This document shows positions 1 to 7,456 of a stretch of DNA of 15,459 nucleotides, piece after piece. Below the pieces are notes generated by a model. It saw only the letters and a list, made by a program, of their open reading frames with translations. It was not told the DNA's origin and searched no databases. Where the stretch lies: contig JAEDOC010000038.1 in the NCBI GenBank assembly GCA_016302185.1, positions 1 through 15,459 of the forward strand. The letters are read 5' to 3'. A program made the position numbers and the translations under genes. Within the stretch, counting starts at the first letter, position 1. Each line of letters opens with the position of its first letter. Source of the stretch: Clostridium sp. Its GTDB lineage: Bacteria > Bacillota > Clostridia > Lachnospirales > Lachnospiraceae.

Positions 1-988
1 CGCCCCTTCTGACCCGATCCATCTTGCCGGCACCGTAATTCTGTCCCACAAAGGTTGTGATAGAGATACCAAGGGCATTGATGATCATCCAGAATACACT
101 GTCGATTTTTCCATAGGCTGTCCACGCTGCCACTGTATCGGTTCCCAACGAATTGACACTGCTCTGAATAATCATGTTCGAGGAAGAATACATCACAGAC
201 TGCAGCCCTGCCGGAAATCCAATCTGGATAATCCTAAGCAGGATAGAAAAATTCAGTTTGATTTTTCTTAACTCCAGGCGGTACGGCCCGTCCGTCCGCA
301 TCAGAGTAACAACCACCAGGGCAGCACTGACCATCTGAGAGCAGATCGTCGCCAGTGCAGCCCCTTCGACGCCCATCCGAAAACCAACGACCAGCACCAG
401 ATCCAGTAAGATGTTTGTCACACAGCTGGCCATCAGGAAATACAGCGGCTTTTTCGAATCTCCGATTGCCCGCAGAATACCTGCGCCCATGTTGTAAATC
501 AGATTGAAGAAAATGCCGTAAAAATAGATCTGCAGATATGCCACTGACTGTTTCTGAATCTCTTCCGGCGTTCCCATCAGCTTCAGCACCGGATCCGAAA
601 ATGCAATTCCCACCACAAACATCACAAAGCCGCAGGACAGCGAGAAGGAAATTGCCGTATGTACCGCTTCACTGACGCGCTGTCGATTTCCTGCGCCATA
701 AAACTGAGAGATAATTACCGTAGCTCCAGAGGACAGCCCGACGAAAAAGCCAACCAGAAGATTGACCAGAATCGCCGTACTGCCGCCCACCGAGGCCAGG
801 GCTTCCTTTCCCACAAAACGGCCGACAATCACCGCGTCCGCCGTATTATACAGCTGTTGAAAAAACGTTCCGAACAGAATCGGGAAGAAAAATAACAGAA
901 GCTGCTTCCAAATCACACCTTCTGTTATCCCGTTTCTTTTTTCAGGCCCCTTTGCCATCTTCTTTTGTTCCGTGGCAGATGTGTCCAT
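1..988 (-). CDS. MATE family multidrug/metabolite exporter (3' end outside window)
   Basis: This gene encodes a polytopic inner-membrane exporter of the MATE superfamily, which expels drugs or metabolites in exchange for Na+ or H+. About 329 N-terminal residues are in the window; family members are usually near 450, so the C-terminal quarter lies beyond the left edge. After a short charged cytoplasmic head the chain shows the usual MatE features: a first helix followed by FQQLYNTADAVIVGRFVGKE, then a glycine-rich turn (VGFFVGLSSGATVIISQFYG), and later LRAIGDSKKPLYFLM at the end of a helix. The start is ATG at 988 because GGAG lies 9 bases upstream of it. It begins 34 bases after the stop of the SleC-like gene with no visible terminator between, so it is probably the last gene of the asnA-led train. 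The substrate cannot be told from the sequence. Confidence 0.9.
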   Translation of the reverse strand, partial: MDTSATEQKKMAKGPEKRNGITEGVIWKQLLLFFFPILFGTFFQQLYNTADAVIVGRFVGKEALASVGGSTAILVNLLVGFFVGLSSGATVIISQFYGAGNRQRVSEAVHTAISFSLSCGFVMFVVGIAFSDPVLKLMGTPEEIQKQSVAYLQIYFYGIFFNLIYNMGAGILRAIGDSKKPLYFLMASCVTNILLDLVLVVGFRMGVEGAALATICSQMVSAALVVVTLMRTDGPYRLELRKIKLNFSILLRIIQIGFPAGLQSVMYSSSNMIIQSSVNSLGTDTVAAWTAYGKIDSVFWMIINALGISITTFVGQNYGAGKMDRVRRG

Positions 989-1022
989 CTTACCTTTCTC
1001 CTTTTCTTCACTTTCTCTTTCG

Positions 1023-2318
1023 TTATCCCAGCTCCGCAATCCGCGTAATCCCCACATAAATATGGGAAATCTTATACCAGGTAGCGAAATCCACCACTCC
1101 GGTCTGCGGAAGTCCGAAGATGGACTGGAATGCCCGCACTGCTTCCGCTGTCGCCGGACCGTAGATGCCATCCGGCCGAATCTGCGGAATCGAGCTGTAT
1201 ACACTGGCTATAGCGTCCAGCTGTTCCTGCATCTGACGCACCTTATCCCCGCTGGATCCAATGGTCAGCGGTTCTCCAGGGAAGGAAATGGGAATCCCGG
1301 AAATCATCTCCGCCGCGTTAATATAGATGCTGCTCCCGTAGAAATGCCGGAGAATCCGAATTGCACTGTAGCCCTCCTCCCCCAGAGCACAGGAACCCCA
1401 CTGAGTCATCCAGCCGGGACAGGTAACCATCCGGCCGTCACAGTACTGGGTCAGAATCGGCTGACGCACCCCCGGACGGGACAGATAGCTGTTAAAAATA
1501 TCATCCACCACCGCAGAAATAGGCTCAAATATATCTCTTCCATAGATCCACTTGTGATCAAAAGCTGTAGATGACGTAATCGTAAAATCGTAGCCCTGAT
1601 TCCGGTACCATTCGGTATAGACCCGGTTCAGTGTAAAGGACATGATCGCCAGCACATTGGCCACGATCGTCTCCTGGGGCCAGGTGGCATAGATCTCGCT
1701 GGAAGCCACATTTTTAATATAATCCCGGTAGGGCACATAATAATTTGGAGCAGAAGCATCCGTAGGAACTCCGTCATGCACAATCACGGTCTGGGGAACT
1801 ACCACCCGGCTCAATACAATCTCTCCGCTTTCGCTGGCCGGCTTAATCTCATCCTCCGCGATTTTAGGCGGATACTGTCCGTACAGCGTATGATCCGGAA
1901 TCAGAATATCCTCCTCCGCTTCCGATGCCTCCGGCAGAGGAATCATCCGGATTGGCTGAATCGCCACCACTCCGGCCAGAATCTCCGTTCCTTTCACAGA
2001 AACCGGTTCAAACCCCGGTGCTGTTACCGTCACATTATATTCCGAGTAAGGGCGGATCGTATTCTCCTTCTCCAGACTCAGCTCCACCGGAGGCGCCTTC
2101 ACCGTTACCTCCTCCGTCTGTCCGGACGAGTTGGTGTGCAGTACCTCCCGGGATCCTTCCTCTTCCGGATACTGAATGGAAACCTCTGCGTCCTTGATAG
2201 GAAAATTGTTTTCCGAATTTACCACATCCACCCGCAGAAAACCATCCTGCGTCTCCATACTTTCACAGACCCGCAGAATTCTTTCCTCTCTTCCCGTACC
2301 ATGTCCATATCGATTCAT
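1023..2318 (-). CDS. sleC: SleC-like spore cortex-lytic protein (SpoIID-like domain plus peptidoglycan-binding domain)
   Basis: The 431-residue protein has the layout of clostridial SleC, the pro-enzyme lytic transglycosylase that degrades spore cortex at germination. Visible order: an N-terminal beta-rich regulatory-like domain (about 27-124), an acidic linker (130-165), a SpoIID/LytB-like domain (about 190-335, with YIKNVASSEIYATWP and SFTLNRVYTEWY), and a C-terminal peptidoglycan-binding repeat (about 352-417, with GSSGDKVRQMQEQL and DGIYGPATAEAVRAFQ). Length and the lack of a signal peptide fit SleC, which is kept inactive by a pre-pro segment and matured by Csp proteases. Placing the maturation site near residues 165-172 is a guess. 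The ATG at 2318 has AAGGAG only 2 bases upstream; Met21 (2258) is an alternative but has no ribosome binding site. It lies 87 bases after the aminopeptidase gene. Family assignment is by recall of domain order and motifs, not by search. Confidence 0.8.
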   Translation of the reverse strand: MNRYGHGTGREERILRVCESMETQDGFLRVDVVNSENNFPIKDAEVSIQYPEEEGSREVLHTNSSGQTEEVTVKAPPVELSLEKENTIRPYSEYNVTVTAPGFEPVSVKGTEILAGVVAIQPIRMIPLPEASEAEEDILIPDHTLYGQYPPKIAEDEIKPASESGEIVLSRVVVPQTVIVHDGVPTDASAPNYYVPYRDYIKNVASSEIYATWPQETIVANVLAIMSFTLNRVYTEWYRNQGYDFTITSSTAFDHKWIYGRDIFEPISAVVDDIFNSYLSRPGVRQPILTQYCDGRMVTCPGWMTQWGSCALGEEGYSAIRILRHFYGSSIYINAAEMISGIPISFPGEPLTIGSSGDKVRQMQEQLDAIASVYSSIPQIRPDGIYGPATAEAVRAFQSIFGLPQTGVVDFATWYKISHIYVGITRIAELG

Positions 2319-2405
2319 TTCTCCTTCGAACCTCTCACTTCGGTTTGGTTACTATATGATATAGAGAAATGTGTCCCGATATGCCAGGCCGAATTTTATG
2401 CTGTC

Positions 2406-4217
2406 TTAAATCTCTCTGGTTGCCTCCCGCAGCCAGAGCCGTTCTTCCTCCTTAAGATACGGTGCCAGATGGGTATAAACGCCCCGATGATACTCATTCA
2501 GAAGCCGTCTGTCCCGCGGCTCCATAAGCTCCGGTACAATGGCCTCCAGATCAATGGGTACCCAGGTCAGATTCTCGAATCTTAAAAACTGTCCAAAAGC
2601 CGTCCTCTCCGCTCCCACGCAAAGCATCAGATTCTCTGTACGGATACCGAATTCACCTTCCAGATAGAGGCCCGGCTCATCCGAGGTAACCATCCCCTCC
2701 TCAAATACCGAACGATCCGGTTTCCCTGCCGCTGTACGCCAACGGATGCTGTTGGGCCGTTCATGAACCACTCCCAGATAGCCCACGCCATGACCGGTCC
2801 CGTGATTGTAATCCAGTCCCCGCTTCCACAAAAGCTCTCTGGCCGCCAGATCCACGTTAAAGCCATGACAGCCGGAAGGAAACTTCATATCCATAAGGCG
2901 CAGCATCCCGCAGGCCACCAAGGTAAAATATTCCTTTTCCTTCTCTGTCAAAGGACCTAACACGATGGTCCTTGTGATATCCGTGGTTCCTTCCAGATAC
3001 TGTCCGCCGGAATCCACCAGATAAAAGCCTTCCGGCTTCAGCACTGCATTACTTTCCTCCGATGCGGAATAATGACACATGGCTGCATTGGCTCCATAGG
3101 CTGAAATCGTGGGAAAGCTCAAATCCAGGAATCCATCCTGTTCTGACCGCAGTCTGTCCAGGTATGCGGCGGCGGAAAGCTCCGTCACCGGTTCTCCTTC
3201 CGTCTGCTTCACCGCTTCTTTGAGCCAGCGGATGAAACGGACCATCGCCACACCATCCTTATCATGGGCACTGCGGATATTGGCAATCTCTGTCCCGTTT
3301 TTTACCGCCTTAAACCGGGAGGAAGGATTCATCGCATCCACAATCTCTGCCGTTTTAGGGAAACTGCAAAGCAGCTGATAGTTTACACAGGATTTTTCCA
3401 GAAGAATCCTGCCGTCATCCAGCGCTGCCGCCATCTCATATACCTTCTCATACTCCAGAATCTGAACGCCCAGATTCGTCAGATACTCCTCCACCGCCGC
3501 CGTCAGCTTCTCCCTGGAAACAAATAGGAAAATCTCCTTTTCCGTCAGTATCAGATACGAGAGAAACACCGGTGTACAGAGCACATCACTGCCGCGCAGA
3601 TTTAAAAGCCATATAATATCATCCAGACTGGTCAGAATGTGAACATCCGCATTCTTCTCCTTCATTGCCTCCCGGACCCGACGGATCTTCTCCGCCGCCG
3701 GGTCTCCTGTATAGGATTCCTGCAGAATCCAGACCGGATCCTGCGGAAGGGAAGGACGATCCTCCCAGATCTCGCCCACCGGATCCACATCACAGCAGAG
3801 ACGGATTTCCCGTTTTGACAGTATCTCTTCCAAATGAAGACCCGTCTGACCGTCCACCACACGTCCGTCAAACGCCAGGCAACCGCCTTCCGGAAGCTTT
3901 CGTTCCAGATACTCCTCCACTGTGGGAACATTCGTCTCTCCCATCCGATAAAGTGTTACTCCGCTTCCGGAAAGCTCTGAGGCTGCCTGCACAAAATAGC
4001 GGCCATCCGTCCAAAGCCCTGCTTCTTCTGCGGTAATTACCGCAGTTCCGGCAGAACCTGTAAATCCGGTTATATACTCCCGGCACTTAAAATAATCGCT
4101 GACATACTCCGATCCGTGAAAATCTGCCGTAGGAATCAGGCAGGCATCGAATCCCCGCTCCGCCATGACTTCCCTCAGCGTCCGGATTCTCTCCCGGATT
4201 ACTTCCGCTCTTTCCAT
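2406..4217 (-). CDS. Xaa-Pro aminopeptidase, M24B family, three-domain type
   Basis: This cytoplasmic metallopeptidase removes an N-terminal residue that precedes proline. From the chosen start it has 603 residues, the size of the long eukaryote-like aminopeptidase P: two creatinase-type N domains (about 5-290) followed by the pita-bread catalytic domain (about 300-540) and a C-terminal tail. The five dinuclear-metal ligands are all visible: Asp402 (LVDSGG), Asp413 (TTDITRT), His476 (GTGHGVG), Glu514 (SDEPGLY) and Glu528 (RTENL). His382 (MCHYSA) matches the conserved active-site histidine. I chose ATG at 4217 because GAGG lies 8 bases upstream of it. An in-frame ATG at 4253 would add 12 Glu/Lys-rich residues but has no ribosome binding site. 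The gene follows lpdA closely and is probably co-transcribed with it. Enzyme class is secure; its physiological substrate is not known. Confidence 0.93.
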   Translation of the reverse strand: MERAEVIRERIRTLREVMAERGFDACLIPTADFHGSEYVSDYFKCREYITGFTGSAGTAVITAEEAGLWTDGRYFVQAASELSGSGVTLYRMGETNVPTVEEYLERKLPEGGCLAFDGRVVDGQTGLHLEEILSKREIRLCCDVDPVGEIWEDRPSLPQDPVWILQESYTGDPAAEKIRRVREAMKEKNADVHILTSLDDIIWLLNLRGSDVLCTPVFLSYLILTEKEIFLFVSREKLTAAVEEYLTNLGVQILEYEKVYEMAAALDDGRILLEKSCVNYQLLCSFPKTAEIVDAMNPSSRFKAVKNGTEIANIRSAHDKDGVAMVRFIRWLKEAVKQTEGEPVTELSAAAYLDRLRSEQDGFLDLSFPTISAYGANAAMCHYSASEESNAVLKPEGFYLVDSGGQYLEGTTDITRTIVLGPLTEKEKEYFTLVACGMLRLMDMKFPSGCHGFNVDLAARELLWKRGLDYNHGTGHGVGYLGVVHERPNSIRWRTAAGKPDRSVFEEGMVTSDEPGLYLEGEFGIRTENLMLCVGAERTAFGQFLRFENLTWVPIDLEAIVPELMEPRDRRLLNEYHRGVYTHLAPYLKEEERLWLREATREI

Positions 4218-4265
4218 CTCTTCTTCCTCTGTTTCTCCCGTCTTCTTTTCCATCCCGTCAGGATA

Positions 4266-5684
4266 TCAGCCATTATTTAAAGCATCTTCTATCGCCTGCG
4301 CAATGGCCTCACTGTAGGTCGGATGGGCACGCATGGCAGTGGACAGCTGATATGCCGTCAGGCCGTTGGCAATAGCCGTAGCCATCTCCCCAATCATGTC
4401 CGTCGCCCGAGGACACATAATTTGTGCTCCCACCAGCGTATTCGTATAAGCTTCAAAAATCAGACGGACAAAACCATTGGTCTCCCGGCACAGAATTGCC
4501 TTTCCGTTGCCGTTTAAATGCGCCATGCCGCATTTCACCTTCATATTATAGACACGGGCATCCTCCACCGTAAATCCGACCGCGGCAATCTCCGGATCCG
4601 TATAGATACAGACCGGTACCACCGGAAGCACCACATACATGCCGTTAGGCACGACAGTCAGCTGCATCCGGTGACGGCACCCTGCCAGCTCCTCCACCAC
4701 ATAGATAGCCTGGGAAGCCGCCACATGGGCCAGCTTGGTTTTCGAAGCCACGTCACCGATGGCAAAGACATTTTTCTGGGTGGTCCGATAGGTTCCTTTT
4801 ACCACCGGACTACCGTTTTTCACTGTCACTTCACAATCTGTTGCCAACACGTTGCCCAGATAGGAGGTTCGCCCTGCCGCTACCAGAACACGGTCTGCCG
4901 CTACCTGCTTCCAGCTTCCCTGCTCCTGGTAACAGACAGAAACCGTATCATTGGATCGCGAAGCAATCTGCATCACATTTACATTACAGCGGACATCAAT
5001 GCCCCTCTCGCGAAGGCTGTCCTCCAGCTGCTCAGAAGCAGCCGGATCCATATCAGAAAGAAGACAGCTGCTTCTCTCCAGAATCGTTACCTTGGAACCC
5101 AGCGCAGCAAAAATCGCCGCCAGCTCCACACCGATCACACCGCCGCCAATCACCGTCAGACAGTCAAAGTGCCAATCCTCCGCCTGAAGCATCGTCCGGC
5201 TGGTCATCACCTGGGGCAGATCCACTCCCGGAATATCCGGAAGAATCGCCCGGGAACCCGTTGCCAGAATTACATTGGTTCCCTTCAGCGTCCTCACCCC
5301 ATCCTTCGTAAACACTTCCACCAGATTATCCTTATGAAGGCGTCCTTCTCCATAGATCAGCTCGGCTCCGCTCTCCTCTAGGGAACGCAGAATCGTTCTC
5401 CGAAATTCCTCCACGGATTCTCTCTTATATTCCTGCATCTTTTTCAGATCAAAACCGACATTACTGGCTTTGATTCCGAATCTGGATGCCTGCAGTACAT
5501 CACGATACACAGAGGTTGCCTGCAAAATCGCCTTTGCAGGAATACAGCCGGTATTCACACAGACACCGCCCAGCTCCTCCTTCTCAATGAGCGCCGTCTT
5601 CATCCCGAAAAAGGCTGCTCTGGAGGCCGCCGTATACCCGCCGGGACCACCTCCGATAATAATCAAATCGTACTGTTCTGGCAT
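4266..5684 (-). CDS. lpdA: dihydrolipoyl dehydrogenase (E3)
   Basis: This FAD flavoenzyme reoxidises dihydrolipoamide with NAD+ in 2-oxoacid dehydrogenase or glycine-cleavage complexes. The protein has 472 residues, the normal E3 length, and carries no lipoyl domain. It shows the FAD Rossmann motif GGGPGGYTAA (11-20), the redox-active disulfide Cys42-Cys47 in GGVCVNTGCIPAK, a second nucleotide-binding motif VIGGGVIGVELAA, the GDV FAD-contact motif (FAIGDVASK), and the C-terminal catalytic dyad His454 and Glu459 (HPTYSEA). ATG at 5684 is chosen because GGGGG lies 7 bases upstream and the first homologous residues follow at once; the longer open frame runs back into asnA. It starts 19 bases after asnA, so the two are very likely one transcript. 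No E1, E2 or glycine-cleavage gene is nearby, so its complex partner is unknown. Confidence 0.95.
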   Translation of the reverse strand: MPEQYDLIIIGGGPGGYTAASRAAFFGMKTALIEKEELGGVCVNTGCIPAKAILQATSVYRDVLQASRFGIKASNVGFDLKKMQEYKRESVEEFRRTILRSLEESGAELIYGEGRLHKDNLVEVFTKDGVRTLKGTNVILATGSRAILPDIPGVDLPQVMTSRTMLQAEDWHFDCLTVIGGGVIGVELAAIFAALGSKVTILERSSCLLSDMDPAASEQLEDSLRERGIDVRCNVNVMQIASRSNDTVSVCYQEQGSWKQVAADRVLVAAGRTSYLGNVLATDCEVTVKNGSPVVKGTYRTTQKNVFAIGDVASKTKLAHVAASQAIYVVEELAGCRHRMQLTVVPNGMYVVLPVVPVCIYTDPEIAAVGFTVEDARVYNMKVKCGMAHLNGNGKAILCRETNGFVRLIFEAYTNTLVGAQIMCPRATDMIGEMATAIANGLTAYQLSTAMRAHPTYSEAIAQAIEDALNNG

Positions 5685-5703
5685 AATATTTCCCCCGTTT
5701 AAC

Positions 5704-6714
5704 TTACAGCAAATGAATATGATGCGCCTCTGCCTCCGTCCGGATTCCGTCCGGCCAGATAGATGCCTGAACCTCACCGATATGCGCCTTTCTTAAGTAG
5801 AACATACAGATACGGGACTGACCGATACCGCCGCCGATGGTATAAGGAAGCTCCCCCTGCAGCAATGCCTTCTGGAACGGAAGCTTTGCCCGCTCTTCAC
5901 AGCCCGCCTTCTTTAACTGCTCTGCCAGTGCAGTCTCATCCACACGGATACCCATGGAAGACAGCTCCAGAGCAATATCCAGAACCGGATAGTAGACAAT
6001 AATATCGCCATTTAATTTCCAATCATCATAGTCCGGTGCCCGCCCGTCATGCTTCTCGCCTGATTTCATCTTATCACCGATCTGCTCGATAAATACTGCG
6101 CCGTGAAGCTTGGCAATCTTATACTCTCTCTCTCTCGGAGTGCAGTCCGGATACCGATCCTCCAGCTCCTGTGTGGTAATAAACTCAATATGATCCGGAA
6201 GATAACGGCCAATATATTCATATTCATAAGCCATATAATCCTCGGTTACCTTCAGTGCCTTATAAACCGACTTTACCGTCTGTTCCAGCGTCTCACGATT
6301 ACGCTCTTCCTTCGTAATAACCTTTTCCCAATCCCACTGATCCACGTAGATGGAATGGATATTGTCCGTATCCTCATCCCGGCGAATGGCACTCATATCT
6401 GTATAGAGACCCTCTCCCGGCTGAAAACCATATTCCTTCAGGGCTCTGCGCTTCCATTTTGCCAGAGAATGAACAATCTCCGCCTCCCGATCGCCCTGCT
6501 CTTTGATTCCAAACTTTACCGGACGCTCCACACCGTTTAAATTATCATTCAGTCCGGATTCCGGAAGAACAAAAAGCGGTGCGGAAACACGAGTCAGATT
6601 CAGCTGTCTCGCCAGCTCCCGCTGGAAAAAGTCCTTCACTACTTTAATGGCAATCTGGGTTTCTCTGAGGCCGATTGCCGGCTCATATCCTGCCGGCACA
6701 ATTAAGTGTTCCAT
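5704..6714 (-). CDS. asnA: aspartate--ammonia ligase (asparagine synthetase A)
   Basis: AsnA makes L-asparagine from aspartate, ammonia and ATP (giving AMP and pyrophosphate) in the cytoplasm. The 336-residue protein is close to the roughly 330 of the Escherichia coli enzyme. It has the class II aminoacyl-tRNA-synthetase-like core: FFQRELARQLNLTRVSAPLF near the N terminus, motif 2 (YTDMSAIRRDED), DQWDWEKVI, and the motif 3-like GGGIGQSRICMFYL close to the C terminus. ATG at 6714 has GAGG 8 bases upstream; the frame can be read back to a TTG at 6738, but that is less likely. It is the first gene of the asnA-lpdA-aminopeptidase-sleC-MATE train and sits behind a clear promoter region at 6768-6797. 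The leader is under 80 bases, too short for a T-box. Confidence 0.96.
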   Translation of the reverse strand: MEHLIVPAGYEPAIGLRETQIAIKVVKDFFQRELARQLNLTRVSAPLFVLPESGLNDNLNGVERPVKFGIKEQGDREAEIVHSLAKWKRRALKEYGFQPGEGLYTDMSAIRRDEDTDNIHSIYVDQWDWEKVITKEERNRETLEQTVKSVYKALKVTEDYMAYEYEYIGRYLPDHIEFITTQELEDRYPDCTPREREYKIAKLHGAVFIEQIGDKMKSGEKHDGRAPDYDDWKLNGDIIVYYPVLDIALELSSMGIRVDETALAEQLKKAGCEERAKLPFQKALLQGELPYTIGGGIGQSRICMFYLRKAHIGEVQASIWPDGIRTEAEAHHIHLL

Positions 6715-6767
6715 GATTGTATCCTCTTCTTTCTGCAAAAAATATTTTTCTATTTGTTTCTTTTATT

Positions 6768-6797
6768 ATTATAGTATCGTTTTAGTATACCATATTT
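6768..6797 (-). promoter_or_regulatory. asnA promoter region with two candidate -10 boxes
   Basis: On the minus strand there is an extended -10 element TGG-TATACT (6784-6792) and, 11 bases further downstream, a consensus TATAAT (6768-6773). Neither has a good -35 hexamer at 17 bases. The surrounding 18 bases, AAATATGGTATACTAAAA, recur exactly in the HAD phosphatase promoter at 7373-7390. The region lies between the stop of the 110-residue gene and the asnA ribosome binding site. Confidence 0.6.
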
Positions 6798-6816
6798 GAA
6801 ATGGAAAGGGAATATT

Positions 6817-7149
6817 CTATCTGCGCCCCCCGGAAGAAAAACAGCGAATCACAATCTCCATCACCACGTTCTGATTCTCCGCCTGAAATGTTACCGACAG
6901 CCTGTCGTCCTGCAGCATCCGTTTCAGTTCCACGTCCATATCCGAAATCAACAGCGCCTCCCCGGTGATTTTCGCCCGGATGAAGCCATCCGTACGGCGA
7001 ACCTCATACCCGGCGCCGCAGTTCGATGCAAACTCCCGAAGAAGTCTCTCCTCCCGCTCCTCAAATCGCTTGATTCGCTTTTCATCCGTAACCCTGTTTC
7101 TTTTCCTGTCCTCCGCTTCCCAAATGAGACGTCTCAGCCCCTCGTCCAT
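6817..7149 (-). CDS. hypothetical 110-residue charged protein
   Basis: I do not recognise this protein. ATG at 7149 has GGAGG 8 bases upstream, a near-ideal ribosome binding site, so it is probably a real gene; the open frame reaches back into the tRNA, which is not credible as coding. The first 45 residues are strongly charged and helical (RRLIWEAEDRKRNRV, then KRIKRFEEREERLLREF). The second half alternates beta-like segments (GYEVRRTDGFIRAKITGEAL, LSVTFQAENQNVVMEIVIRC) around a helix. There is no signal peptide or membrane segment, so it is likely cytoplasmic. It lies between the tRNA-Pro terminator and the asnA promoter. No separate promoter is obvious; transcription may come from read-through past the tRNA. 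Function unknown. Confidence 0.65.
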   Translation of the reverse strand: MDEGLRRLIWEAEDRKRNRVTDEKRIKRFEEREERLLREFASNCGAGYEVRRTDGFIRAKITGEALLISDMDVELKRMLQDDRLSVTFQAENQNVVMEIVIRCFSSGGRR

Positions 7150-7188
7150 GCCGACCCCCTCCAGCTCTAAGAATGGTACTCCATATTG

Positions 7189-7224
7189 AAAAAAGCTGAC
7201 GGCGAACAATCTCGACATCAGCTT
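7189..7224 (-). terminator. intrinsic terminator of tRNA-Pro
   Basis: Read on the minus strand, AAGCTGA (7218-7224) pairs with TCAGCTT (7193-7199). The loop can fold further by CGA/TCG pairing, and the outer stem runs directly into a run of six T (7189-7194). It begins 16 bases downstream of the tRNA 3' end. Confidence 0.75.
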
Positions 7225-7239
7225 AAATAAAATTGTAAA

Positions 7240-7313
7240 TCGGGGCAACAGGATTTGAACCTGCGACCTCTCGGCCCCCAGCCGAGCGCGCTACCAAGCT
7301 ACGCCATACCCCG
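7240..7313 (-). tRNA. tRNA-Pro, anticodon GGG
   Basis: A complete cloverleaf is visible on the minus strand. The acceptor stem CGGGGTA pairs with TGCCCCG with one G-U pair and discriminator A. The D arm is GCGT/GCGC with GG in the loop. The anticodon stem CTCGG/CCGAG encloses the loop CTGGGGG, giving anticodon GGG, which reads proline codons CCC and CCU. The T arm is GCAGG-TTCAAAT-CCTGT. The CCA end is not encoded, since the discriminator is followed by TTT, so it must be added by the nucleotidyltransferase. It has its own promoter (7329-7356) and terminator (7189-7224), so it appears to be a single-tRNA unit. Confidence 0.96.
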
Positions 7314-7328
7314 GACTCACGTTAATTA

Positions 7329-7356
7329 ATTATACCAGAAAATTACCAAAGGTCAA
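7329..7356 (-). promoter_or_regulatory. sigma-A promoter of tRNA-Pro
   Basis: On the minus strand, TTGACC (7351-7356) is separated by 16 bases from TATAAT (7329-7334), which is also preceded by TGG, an extended -10. Its -10 box ends 15 bases before the tRNA. This is close to the sigma-A consensus, as expected for a stable-RNA gene. It is back to back with the HAD promoter. Confidence 0.85.
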
Positions 7357-7372
7357 TCTTTTTTTCACGAAA

Positions 7373-7390
7373 AAATATGGTATACTAAAA
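7373..7390 (+). promoter_or_regulatory. extended -10 promoter of the HAD phosphatase gene
   Basis: TGG-TATACT lies at 7378-7386 with no clear -35 hexamer. The 18-base context AAATATGGTATACTAAAA is identical to the one in the asnA promoter region on the other strand (6780-6797). Transcription would start near 7393, leaving a leader of about 64 bases. Confidence 0.6.
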
Positions 7391-7400
7391 TCAAACCACG

Positions 7401-7431
7401 GCAGCGAAGCGTTCCCTGCTTCTGAAGCTGC
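7401..7431 (+). promoter_or_regulatory. hairpin in the 5' UTR of the HAD gene
   Basis: GCAGC-GAAGC (7401-7410) pairs with GCTTC (7418-7422) and GCTGC (7427-7431), leaving a 7-base loop and a 4-base bulge (TGAA). It would sit within about 10 bases of the predicted 5' end of the mRNA. No T-run follows, so it is not a terminator; a role in mRNA stability or translation is possible but unproven. Confidence 0.45.
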
Positions 7432-7456
7432 GTATCAGAAAGGATGTTGCATAATT

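Noticed and set aside
2319..2405. A sigma-G or sigma-E promoter ahead of the SleC-like gene
   Set aside because: GGCATA and CATATAG are present on the minus strand, but they are about 21 bases apart and the second box fits the consensus poorly.
4518..5381. Plus-strand frame of 287 codons antisense to lpdA
   Set aside because: His/Arg-rich translation without motifs, typical of the shadow of a well-conserved gene on the other strand.
6715..6816. A T-box or riboswitch ahead of asnA
   Set aside because: The leader from either -10 box is shorter than 80 bases, and no specifier or antiterminator-like sequence is visible.
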